From Thermopetrobacter sp. (lineage in GTDB: Bacteria; Pseudomonadota; Alphaproteobacteria; Rhizobiales; Aestuariivirgaceae), in contig DRPD01000039.1 in NCBI GenBank assembly GCA_011374735.1, positions 1 to 18,602 of the forward strand: DNA of 18,602 nucleotides. Reading direction: 5' to 3'. The notes beneath the pieces were generated by a model that did no database searches, was not told the DNA's origin, and was given only the letters and a program-made list of their open reading frames with translations. Below, piece by piece: positions 7,728 to 17,556 of this stretch; the first letter of the stretch is position 1; each line of letters begins with the position of its first letter. The position numbers and the translations under genes are program-made.

Positions 7728-8221
7728 TCGATATTCGCTTCACCCTGACGGAAGAGGACTTCATCGCCGCCCATCGCGCCCGTTACGCGCGCCACCGCGC
7801 GAAGGCCCACAACGTGCTGTTCGGCTGGCTGATCGCCGCCGCCCTGCCGCTGGCGGTGTGGCTGGCCGTGTCGTTTGGCATGCACTTCACCCTCATGGCG
7901 GTGATCGTGCTCAATCTGTATCACTGGCTGCTCGACTGGCCCATCGCCCGCTGGCTGGCCCGCCGCCAGTTCGCCGGGATCGATGAGCGGGCGCTGCGCC
8001 AGCGCTGGCGGATCGACGCGGCCGCCGTGCACATTGAAAGCGATGACGGCGGGAGCGCCACCTTTCCCTGGCCTGAGGTGCGCGAGGTGCTGGCGGCGCA
8101 AGACGGCTGGCTGTTCTCCTTCGGCCCGCGTCATCATCTGTGGCTGCCGGCCCACGCGTTGAATGACACGCAGAAAGCGCGGCTGACCCGTCTGCTGGCC
8201 GAAAAAGGCTTCAGCGGGTGA
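7724..8221 (+). CDS. YcxB-like two-helix membrane protein
   Basis: The 165-residue protein has a short polar N-terminus (FTLTEEDFIAAHRARYARHR), two membrane helices at about 31-51 and 54-71, and a soluble C-terminal domain. In that domain the strand pattern WRIDAAAVHIESDDGGSATF, then PWPEVREVLAAQDGWLFSF, resembles the YcxB-like C-terminal domain. The biochemical role of this family is not established. The start codon overlaps the phhB stop (ATGA at 7724-7727), so the two are made from one transcript. The family call rests on the overall pattern (two helices followed by the PW-x-E-V-x-x-V box) and is fairly safe, but no function should be read from it. Confidence 0.72.
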   Translation: MIDIRFTLTEEDFIAAHRARYARHRAKAHNVLFGWLIAAALPLAVWLAVSFGMHFTLMAVIVLNLYHWLLDWPIARWLARRQFAGIDERALRQRWRIDAAAVHIESDDGGSATFPWPEVREVLAAQDGWLFSFGPRHHLWLPAHALNDTQKARLTRLLAEKGFSG

Positions 8222-8295
8222 CTTGCCCGTCCGCGCCCGACTTGGCACAACCACCACCGACGACAACGACCTGAAAAGAGGAGAGGTGCTGCCCG

Positions 8296-9471
8296 ATGCC
8301 GCTGGTCAACATGAAGGACATGCTCGCCCACGCCCATGCCGACGGCTATGCCGTCGCCGCCTTTGATCTGGTGGGGCTGGACTTTCTGGAGGCCATCATG
8401 AGCGCCGCGGAGAAGACGCGGGCCCCGGTCATCCTGTCACTGGCCGAATCCCACTTCGACTATTTCGACTTCGAACTGGCCATGGCCGCCACCGTCGCCG
8501 CCGCGAAGCGCGCCAGCGTGCCGGTGGCCATTCATCTCGATCACGGCCACACGCTGCAATCGGCGGTGCGCGGCATCCGTTTCGGCTGCACCGGGGTGAT
8601 GGTGGACGCCTCCGCCCACCCGTTCGAGGAGAATGTCCGCCTGACGAAGGAAGTGGTGGACATGGCCCACGGCTGCGGCGTGCCGGTGGAGGGCGAGCTG
8701 GGCTACGTGCCCGGCGTGGAGGGCGAGGACGCCGAGCGCCACCCCGGCGAGATCGCCTACACCACGCCGGAAGAGGCCGAACGCTTCGTCGCCGCAACGG
8801 GCGTGGATTTCCTGGCCGTCTCCATCGGCACCGTGCACGGCCGCATGAAGGGCGAGCCGAAGCTGGACTTCGAGCGCCTGGCCGCCATCAACGAACGGTT
8901 GAACATGCCGCTGGTCATCCACGGTGGCACCGGACTGTCCGGCGAGCAGTTCCGCCGGCTGATCGAAAACGGCGTCACCAAGATCAATTATTACACCGCC
9001 CTGTCCGACGCCGCCGCCGCCGCCATCGCCGCCAACGTGAACAAGGGCGCGAAGGGCTATACGGCGCAGGTGGCCGGGGTGCGCGAGGCCATCGCCGCGG
9101 AGTGCGCGCGCTGCATCGAGCTGTGGGGATCGGCCGGCAAGGCGCAAGAGGTGCTGGCCGCCGCCCGCCCGTGGCGCGAGGTGGAGCATGTCATCATTTA
9201 CAACGCGCAGGGCATCAGCGAAGAAGAGGCCGATGCCATGGCCGCGGAAGGCCGCCGCGTGCTGGCCGCCATTCCCGGCGTGCGCTACGTGATGTCCGGC
9301 AAGGCGGTGCAGGAGGACGCCCGATACCGCCGCTGCTGGCTGGCCCGCTTCGTGCAGCCGGAAGTGATCGACAGCTTCCGCGATCATCCCGATCACGTGC
9401 GCTTCGCCGACCAGCGCTTCCGCCCCGTCGCCGGCGGGCGCATCAGCATCGACTACCTGCTGGACGAATAG
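8296..9471 (+). CDS. Class II ketose-bisphosphate aldolase fused to a C-terminal Dabb domain
   Basis: Residues 1 to about 285 form a zinc-dependent class II aldolase of the fructose-/tagatose-bisphosphate group. Catalytic Asp82 lies in HLDHGHT. The zinc ligands fit His83, His181 (GTVHGRMKGEP) and His209 (VIHGGTGLS). GTG and KINYYTAL near 233-240 fit the phosphate-binding end. Substrate is not certain: KINYYTAL differs from the KIN-x-x-TD or KVN-x-x-TE endings of the best-studied fructose and tagatose enzymes. Residues 296-391 are an added domain (VEHVIIYNAQGISEEEADAM, then HPDHVRFAD) with the hallmarks of the Dabb (stress-responsive A/B barrel) ferredoxin-like fold. A strong ribosome site (AGAGGAGAGG, 8277-8286) precedes the ATG by nine bases. 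The gene starts 74 bases after the YcxB-like gene and ends with no gap against the convergent korB. Confidence 0.88.
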   Translation: MPLVNMKDMLAHAHADGYAVAAFDLVGLDFLEAIMSAAEKTRAPVILSLAESHFDYFDFELAMAATVAAAKRASVPVAIHLDHGHTLQSAVRGIRFGCTGVMVDASAHPFEENVRLTKEVVDMAHGCGVPVEGELGYVPGVEGEDAERHPGEIAYTTPEEAERFVAATGVDFLAVSIGTVHGRMKGEPKLDFERLAAINERLNMPLVIHGGTGLSGEQFRRLIENGVTKINYYTALSDAAAAAIAANVNKGAKGYTAQVAGVREAIAAECARCIELWGSAGKAQEVLAAARPWREVEHVIIYNAQGISEEEADAMAAEGRRVLAAIPGVRYVMSGKAVQEDARYRRCWLARFVQPEVIDSFRDHPDHVRFADQRFRPVAGGRISIDYLLDE

Positions 9472-10293
9472 TCAGACGCGGAACGCTTCGGCGATCGCCG
9501 CCACGTCCGTCCGCGCGGTAGGCGGCGTCGGCGCTTGCCGTTCGCGCTTCTCCCGCCACAGGATGCCGGTGGCCATCTCGTCACCGTTCATGGCCAGCTC
9601 CAGCGCCGCGTTCAGATCGGCGGCGGGGATGAGCGCGTCGCGGCGCACCTGATGCTTCCATTGCTTTTGTTCCGGGCGATAGACCACGCACGGGCTTAAG
9701 ATTTCCACCACCGCGAAACCGGGATGGCGGATCGCTTCCGTGATGATCCGCGCCAGCCCGTCCGGGTCGCCGGAAAAGCCGCGCGCCACGAATCCGGCCC
9801 CGGCCACCAGCGCCGTGGCCAGGGCGTTGAACGGCCGCGCGCGCACGTCCGCCGTGCTCATCGGATGCGTCACCTCCGGCCCCGTGGTCGGCGACGGCTG
9901 GCCCTTGGTCATGCCATAGACCCGGTTATCCATCACCAGCAGCGTCATGTTCACGTCGCGCCGGCAGGCGTGGATGAAATGCCCGGCGCCGATGGAATAC
10001 ATGTCGCCATCGCCGCCGGTCACCACCACCGTCAGATCGGGCCGGGCCAGTTTCAGCCCCGTCGCCACCGGCAGCGCCCGGCCATGCACGCCATGATAGC
10101 CGTAGGTGTCCAGATAGGCCGGCAGGCGCGACGAGCAGCCGATGCCGGAGATCACCGCCGTCTGGTGCTTTTCCAGTTCCAGCGCCGCGAAGGCGCGGGT
10201 GACGGCGGCCAGCACCCCGAAGTCGCCGCAGCCGGGGCACCACACCGGCTTCAGGTCGCTCTTGTAATCGGCCGGCTTGATGATCTCCGTCAT
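9472..10293 (-). CDS. korB: 2-oxoacid:ferredoxin oxidoreductase, beta subunit
   Basis: This is the thiamine-diphosphate and iron-sulfur subunit of an enzyme that oxidatively decarboxylates a 2-oxoacid (most likely 2-oxoglutarate) to the acyl-CoA, passing electrons to ferredoxin. It may also run in reverse. The 273 residues contain CPGCGD (Cys19, Cys22), Cys53 (GIGCSS) and Cys202 (SPCVVY). This is the four-cysteine set that binds the single 4Fe-4S cluster in two-subunit enzymes. The ThDP motif is GDGDMYSIG (from Gly94) with DNRVYGMTKGQPSPT (from Asp122). The C-terminal 45 residues are less conserved. Its ATG overlaps the korA stop by four bases (10290-10293). It converges on the aldolase gene with no intergenic base. 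2-Oxoglutarate versus pyruvate or another 2-oxoacid cannot be settled from motifs alone. Confidence 0.92.
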   Translation of the reverse strand: MTEIIKPADYKSDLKPVWCPGCGDFGVLAAVTRAFAALELEKHQTAVISGIGCSSRLPAYLDTYGYHGVHGRALPVATGLKLARPDLTVVVTGGDGDMYSIGAGHFIHACRRDVNMTLLVMDNRVYGMTKGQPSPTTGPEVTHPMSTADVRARPFNALATALVAGAGFVARGFSGDPDGLARIITEAIRHPGFAVVEILSPCVVYRPEQKQWKHQVRRDALIPAADLNAALELAMNGDEMATGILWREKRERQAPTPPTARTDVAAIAEAFRV

Positions 10294-12056
10294 GATACCG
10301 CCTCCGGTTGTTTCAGGTCGTCGATGTGCAGCAGGTCGGCGATCGCCGCGCGCACCTCGCCGGCCGCGATGCCGGCCGGCCCGGCATGGCGCAAGCTGCG
10401 CACCTCGCCCGGCAGATCGTAATGGGCCCTGAGATAGCGCAGGAACTGCCCGGAATGGCTGTTCTCCACCACCAGCACCCGCTCCACGCCGGCCAGCGCC
10501 GCCGCCATCCTGTCCGGCTGCGCCGGGGCCAGCAGGCGCGGGATGATGGTGCGCACCTCAACCCCCATCGCCCGGCATTGCCTGGCCGCCTCCAGCACCG
10601 GCGCCGCCGCGCCGCCCCAGCCGATCAGGGCCATCGCCCCCTCGCCTTCCATGTGCGCCCAGTGATCGCCGTAGTCGAAGGCCGCGAGCTTCTCCTGCCG
10701 CCGCCGCAGCTGCGCCAGATGATCGGCCGGTTGCGAGCTGGGCCGGCCGCGCGCATCGTGTTCCAGCCCGGTCGGGGTGTGCATGCCGCCCGCCGTGCCC
10801 GGAATGGCCATCGGCGCCACATGATCCGCCGTGGCCGCGTAACGCAGGCAGGGGTCATCCCCCGCCGGTTGCGCCAGCTTGCGCTGCGCCGTCATGTCGG
10901 GCAGGGCGGGGGCGTCGAGGATCATGTTCATCTGCCCGATACGCTGCTCCGAGAGCACGATGGCCGGCGTCTGCAAGCGTTCGGCCAGCTCCACCGCCCA
11001 GGCGGTGGTGAACAGGCAGTCGGGCACCGACATCGGAGCCAGCACCAGATGCGGCGCCTCGCCATGCAGGCCATAAAGGGCGATCTCCAGATCGGTCTGT
11101 TCGGAGCGCGTCGGAATGCCGGTGGACGGCCCGGCCCGCTGCACGTCGATCACCACCAGCGGCGTTTCCGTCATCACCGCCAGCCCGATGCCCTCCATCA
11201 TCAGCGCCAGCCCCGGCCCGGAGGTGGCGCTCAGCGCCGGCACGCCGCCGAAGCTGGCCCCGATCAGCATGTTGATGGAGGCCAGCTCGTCCTCCGCCTG
11301 AACGAGCTGGCCGCCCAGCGCCTCGATGCGCGGCCCGAGCCATTCGGTGAGATCGGACGACGGGGTGATGGGATAGGCGGCGGCGAAGCGCACCCCGGCC
11401 GCCAGCGCCCCCAGCGCCGCCGCCTGGTTGCCCGAAATCAGCCAGCGCTCCTGCGGCGCGCGCGCAGCGGGCGGGCGGAGCAGGGGATCGAACCGCGCCG
11501 CCTGCGCCGCGCCGGTGGCCGCCGCCCGGATGTTGCGCGCGCGCACCTCCCGGCCCAGGTGGGCGAAGCGTTCCGCGATCACCGCGGCGACGATATCCGC
11601 CTCGATGCCGATCAGCGCCGCCAGAAAGCCCAGCGTGAACATGTTGGGCCGCTCGTCCCTGGCCAGCAGGGCCCTGAAGTCGAAGTGCTCCGGCAGCGGG
11701 CGCGCCGCGGCCACCTCTTGCGGCATGTCGTCGGCCCCGGCGAACACCCGCGCGCCCGGCGCCAGCGCGATCTCGCCGGTGAAGCGGGCGTAGTTCGTCC
11801 AGTCGATGGCGAACAGCACATCGAACATGTCGCGGTGCGCCGCCACCGGGGCGCGGGAAATGCGCAGCAGCGCCGCCGATTCGCCGCCGCGAATCTGCGG
11901 GCCCACGGCGCGCGTCATCAGCCCGAAATAGCCGCGCCGCGCCGCCGCCTTCAGCAGCAGCTCGCCGGCCGTCAGCGCCCCGGCGCCGCCGCCGCCGGCG
12001 ATGACCAGCGTGATGTCCTGTTTCGCAGCCGGGTTCATGGGCTTGCTGCCGGGCAT
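10290..12056 (-). CDS. korA: 2-oxoacid:ferredoxin oxidoreductase, fused gamma-alpha subunit
   Basis: This is the large subunit of the enzyme completed by korB. Residues about 15-182 are the gamma domain (GGGGAGALTAGELLLKAAAR, then TRAVGPQIRGGESAALLRIS). From about 207 the alpha domain begins with SGNQAAALGALAAG and the ThDP-contacting YPITPS at 228-233. It continues with EDELASINMLIGASFGG and ATSGPGLALMMEG, and the C-terminus carries the VVENSHSGQF motif. The 588-residue length fits fused two-subunit enzymes of bacteria and archaea. The ATG at 12056 has AGGGA about ten bases upstream; the ATG at 12038 has no ribosome site. It sits 49 bases downstream of znuB, with a possible promoter at 12093-12121. 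The korA-korB ATGA overlap implies equimolar translation. Confidence 0.93.
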   Translation of the reverse strand: MPGSKPMNPAAKQDITLVIAGGGGAGALTAGELLLKAAARRGYFGLMTRAVGPQIRGGESAALLRISRAPVAAHRDMFDVLFAIDWTNYARFTGEIALAPGARVFAGADDMPQEVAAARPLPEHFDFRALLARDERPNMFTLGFLAALIGIEADIVAAVIAERFAHLGREVRARNIRAAATGAAQAARFDPLLRPPAARAPQERWLISGNQAAALGALAAGVRFAAAYPITPSSDLTEWLGPRIEALGGQLVQAEDELASINMLIGASFGGVPALSATSGPGLALMMEGIGLAVMTETPLVVIDVQRAGPSTGIPTRSEQTDLEIALYGLHGEAPHLVLAPMSVPDCLFTTAWAVELAERLQTPAIVLSEQRIGQMNMILDAPALPDMTAQRKLAQPAGDDPCLRYAATADHVAPMAIPGTAGGMHTPTGLEHDARGRPSSQPADHLAQLRRRQEKLAAFDYGDHWAHMEGEGAMALIGWGGAAAPVLEAARQCRAMGVEVRTIIPRLLAPAQPDRMAAALAGVERVLVVENSHSGQFLRYLRAHYDLPGEVRSLRHAGPAGIAAGEVRAAIADLLHIDDLKQPEAVS

Positions 12057-12092
12057 CGCGCCCGTTCCCTACGCCGTTGTCTCCTGCCGGGG

Positions 12093-12121
12093 AATATGCG
12101 CCCGATCAGCCGCGCCGCCAA
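12093..12121 (-). promoter_or_regulatory. Possible promoter for korAB inside the end of znuB
   Basis: Read on the minus strand, TTGGCG (12121-12116) and CATATT (12098-12093) are 17 bases apart, each with four of six consensus bases. The expected start is near 12086, giving a leader of about 30 bases before korA. The -35 box is identical to the one proposed for pyrD. This would allow korAB to be expressed apart from the znu genes. A chance match is quite possible. Confidence 0.35.
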
Positions 12122-12888
12122 ACCGGCAGATGAAAAAGCGCGAACAGCACGAACGCCGCCGCCACCATGGCCGGCGCCGGCGGCAGCGGCCAGACGCGCG
12201 AAGCGGCGAAGCCGGCCAGCGCCGAGAGAAGCGCCAGCCCCGCCGCATGCGCGGCCATCTGCTCCGGCGAGCGGGCCAGGAGCCTGGCCGTCGCCGCCGG
12301 GATGATCAGCAACGAGGTGAACAGCAACACGCCGGTGAGGCGAATGGCCAGCGCCAGCGCCACCGCCAGCAGCAGGGTGTGGGCCAACTGCCAGATTTTC
12401 GGCCGCCGGCCTTCCGCGATGGCGATCTCTTCCGATACCGTCACCGCCAGCAGCGGCCGCCAGATGACGGCCAGCCCCGCCAGCACCAGCCCGGAGCCGA
12501 CGACGATGACCCCCGCCTGCAAAGGCGTGATGGCGGTGATGTCGCCCAGCAGGAGGTGCTCCAGTTCCATGCTGCCGGGCAGCAGCAGGGCGGCGGCGAT
12601 CAGGCCGAAACCCAGCGCCCCGTGGGCCAGCACGCCCAGCAGCGTGTCGTTGGGTAGAAGCGGCGAGGACAGCACACTCAAGCCCAGCGCCACCAGCCCG
12701 GCGATGATCAGCACCCCGGCCATCAGCGGCGCCTCCACGGCCAGCGCCAGCGCCACGCCCAGCAGCGCCGCATGGGCCAGCGCGTCGCCGAAGAAAGCCA
12801 TGCGCCGCCACACCGCCAGCGCCCCCAGCGGCCCGTTCATCAGGGCGATGGAAACCGCCGCCGCCAGCATCGGCCAGCTCTCATGCAT
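12106..12888 (-). CDS. znuB: Zinc ABC transporter permease ZnuB
   Basis: This is the inner-membrane permease of the high-affinity zinc uptake system (ABC-3 family). The 260-residue product has about seven or eight hydrophobic helices. It carries family segments such as RRMAFFGDALAHAALLGVALAL near the N-terminus and GVLLFTSLLIIPAATARLLA toward the C-terminus. The ATG at 12888 (MHESWPM) is the right start; an upstream in-frame ATG at 12945 lies inside znuC and would add a charged, non-family extension. The gene overlaps the end of znuC by eight bases, so the two are translationally coupled. ABC-3 permeases also move manganese or iron, so metal specificity rests on the ZnuC tail and general similarity. 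No periplasmic binding protein znuA or regulator zur is in the window. Confidence 0.88.
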   Translation of the reverse strand: MHESWPMLAAAVSIALMNGPLGALAVWRRMAFFGDALAHAALLGVALALAVEAPLMAGVLIIAGLVALGLSVLSSPLLPNDTLLGVLAHGALGFGLIAAALLLPGSMELEHLLLGDITAITPLQAGVIVVGSGLVLAGLAVIWRPLLAVTVSEEIAIAEGRRPKIWQLAHTLLLAVALALAIRLTGVLLFTSLLIIPAATARLLARSPEQMAAHAAGLALLSALAGFAASRVWPLPPAPAMVAAAFVLFALFHLPVWRRG

Positions 12889-13645
12889 CGCCGCCCTCCC
12901 GTTGCGCCGGTTCGATCTGGCCGTCCACCCCGTGCACGTGGTCATGGTGATGCACGTAGGGCGCCACCGCCGTCACCGCCGCCGGGCCGAACAGGGCGGC
13001 GTATGCCGGATCGGCGCGCACTGCCTGCGGCGTGCCCTGACAGCACACGTGGCCATTGACGCACACCACCTCGTCGGTGCCCTGCATGACGAAATGCAGA
13101 TCGTGCGACGCCATCAGCACGCCGCACCCCGTCTCCTCGCGAATGGCCCGGATCAGCGCATACATGTCCGCCTCGCCGGCGAAGTCCACCCCCTGCACCG
13201 GCTCGTCCAGCACCAGCAGGTCGGGGCGGTTGAGCAGGGCGCGGGCGATCAGCACCCGCTGCAATTCGCCACCGGAGAGGGCGCGCATCGGCCTGTCGAT
13301 GCAATCGGCCACCCCGGCGCGCGCCAGCTCGTCGCCTATCGCCGCCGCCGGGGCGCCGCCAAGTTGCAGGAAACGCCGCACCGTCATCGGCAGCGCCGGA
13401 TCGATGGCCAGCCGCTGCGGCACGTAACCCACCCGCAGGCCGGGCTGGCGCCACACCCGGCCCTCGTTGAGCGCGATGATGCCCAACGCGGCGCGCAAGG
13501 TGGTGGTCTTGCCGCCGCCGTTGGGGCCGATCAGGGTGACGATCTCGCCGGAACGCACCGTGATGTCGATGTGGCGGATCAGCCAGTGATCGCCGCGCCG
13601 CACCCCGGCGTCGCGCAACTCCAGCAGCGGCCGGTGCGCCTTCAT
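12881..13645 (-). CDS. znuC: Zinc ABC transporter ATP-binding protein ZnuC
   Basis: This ATPase powers ZnuB-mediated metal uptake. The 254 residues show Walker A GPNGGGKTT (40-48), Q-loop YVPQRL (74-79), ABC signature LSGGELQR (123-130), Walker B LLVLDEP (143-149) and the switch His181 (ASHD). The C-terminus bears a histidine cluster, HHHDHVH at 232-238, which suits a metal-handling transporter and supports zinc. The true start is the ATG at 13645; it overlaps the mtnP stop (ATGA, 13642-13645), whereas a longer frame from 13762 lies within mtnP and is non-conserved in type. The gene is downstream of mtnP and upstream of znuB in one tightly coupled unit. No Zur-box palindrome was recognised nearby, consistent with the start being inside an operon. 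Confidence 0.92.
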   Translation of the reverse strand: MKAHRPLLELRDAGVRRGDHWLIRHIDITVRSGEIVTLIGPNGGGKTTTLRAALGIIALNEGRVWRQPGLRVGYVPQRLAIDPALPMTVRRFLQLGGAPAAAIGDELARAGVADCIDRPMRALSGGELQRVLIARALLNRPDLLVLDEPVQGVDFAGEADMYALIRAIREETGCGVLMASHDLHFVMQGTDEVVCVNGHVCCQGTPQAVRADPAYAALFGPAAVTAVAPYVHHHDHVHGVDGQIEPAQREGGDA

Positions 13646-14520
13646 GCCCGCTTCAACACCCGGCCGGCCACCGCGTCGAGCTTGGCCAGCAGCGCCGGAT
13701 CGCGCTTCTCCGGTGCGGTGATGATGGCATGTTCCAGCGCCGTGTCGGAACCCGTCTCGCACGGTTCAAAGGCGCGCGGCATGTCCTCGATCAGCCGCGC
13801 CACCAGCCGTTTCGCCGCCTCGGTGTTGGCCTTCATCACCTCCAGAATGGCGCTGATGTCCACCTCGCCGTGCTCTTCGTGCCAGCTGTCGTAATCGGTG
13901 ACCATGGCCACGCTGACGTATTTGATCTCCGCTTCGCGGGCCAGCTTCGCTTCCGGCATGTTGGTCATGCCGATCACGTCGCAGCCCCAGGCGCGATAGA
14001 GGTGCGATTCCGCCAAGGTGGAGAACTGAGGGCCTTCCATGGCCAGATAGGTGCCGCCCACGTGATGGGCGATCCCCACCGCTTCGCAGGCCGCCGCCAC
14101 CCGCCGTTGCAGGGTGGGCGAGACGGGCCGCGCCATCGACACGTGGGCCACGCAGCCTCTGCCGAAGAAGCTCTTGGGGCGCGCGAAGGTGCGGTCGATG
14201 AACTGATCCACCAGCACGAAGGTGCCGGGCGACAGCTCTTCGCGGAACGAGCCGCAGGCGGAGAGCGACACCAGATCGGTGACGCCGAGGCGCTTCAGGG
14301 CGTCGATGTTGGCCCGGTAGTCGATGTCGGAGGGCGACAATCGGTGGCCGCGCCCATGACGCGGCAGGAAGGCCACCTTCAGCCCGTCCTTCTGGCCCAC
14401 CAGCACCTCGTCGGACGGCGTGCCGAAGGGGCTTTCCACCTTCACCCATCGGGCGTCATCGAGCGCGATGTCGTAAAGCCCCGATCCGCCGATGAAGCCC
14501 AGCACCGTGCGTTTCGTCAT
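13642..14520 (-). CDS. mtnP: S-methyl-5'-thioadenosine phosphorylase
   Basis: MtnP splits 5'-methylthioadenosine, a by-product of polyamine and homoserine-lactone synthesis, into adenine and methylthioribose-1-phosphate for methionine salvage. The 292 residues follow the trimeric purine phosphorylase layout: phosphate-binding GGSGLYD (11-17), PRHGRGH (53-59), then MEGPQFST (161-168), and TNMPEAKLAREAEI (186-199). TDYD at 208-211 puts aspartates (Asp209, Asp211) where methylthioadenosine phosphorylases have them; guanosine/inosine phosphorylases carry Asn there. That favours a 6-aminopurine substrate. The ATG at 14520 follows a strong AGGGGGG ribosome site and lies 13 bases after the trxB stop. 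Its stop overlaps the znuC start, linking purine salvage and zinc uptake genes in one transcript, perhaps by chance. Confidence 0.93.
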   Translation of the reverse strand: MTKRTVLGFIGGSGLYDIALDDARWVKVESPFGTPSDEVLVGQKDGLKVAFLPRHGRGHRLSPSDIDYRANIDALKRLGVTDLVSLSACGSFREELSPGTFVLVDQFIDRTFARPKSFFGRGCVAHVSMARPVSPTLQRRVAAACEAVGIAHHVGGTYLAMEGPQFSTLAESHLYRAWGCDVIGMTNMPEAKLAREAEIKYVSVAMVTDYDSWHEEHGEVDISAILEVMKANTEAAKRLVARLIEDMPRAFEPCETGSDTALEHAIITAPEKRDPALLAKLDAVAGRVLKRA

Positions 14521-14533
14521 CAGCCCCCCTGAA

Positions 14534-17453
<2,920 letters not shown>

Positions 17454-17491
17454 TAGGGAGCAAGAATGACCATTCGTTTAAGGGCCCGCCC

Positions 17492-17520
17492 TTGGCGGGT
17501 GCGAAGCGGCGCGCTATGCA
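17492..17520 (+). promoter_or_regulatory. Candidate pyrD promoter
   Basis: TTGGCG (17492-17497) and TATGCA (17515-17520) are 17 bases apart in the 103-base gap between the divergent kinase and pyrD genes. The expected start near 17527 gives a leader of about 30 bases. A small palindrome, CCCGCC-CTT-GGCGGG (17485-17499), overlaps the -35 box and could be an operator. Confidence 0.5.
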
Positions 17521-17556
17521 CGAACGACGAACCGTGACCTGCGGAAACCACCGCCC

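Noticed and set aside
8240..8260. TTGGCAC resembling a sigma-54 -24 element before the aldolase gene
   Set aside because: No TTGC-type -12 element follows at the required spacing.
10308..12305. Long plus-strand open frame over korA (665 codons)
   Set aside because: Arg/Gln/His-rich composition and no motif; korA on the minus strand has all of its family motifs.
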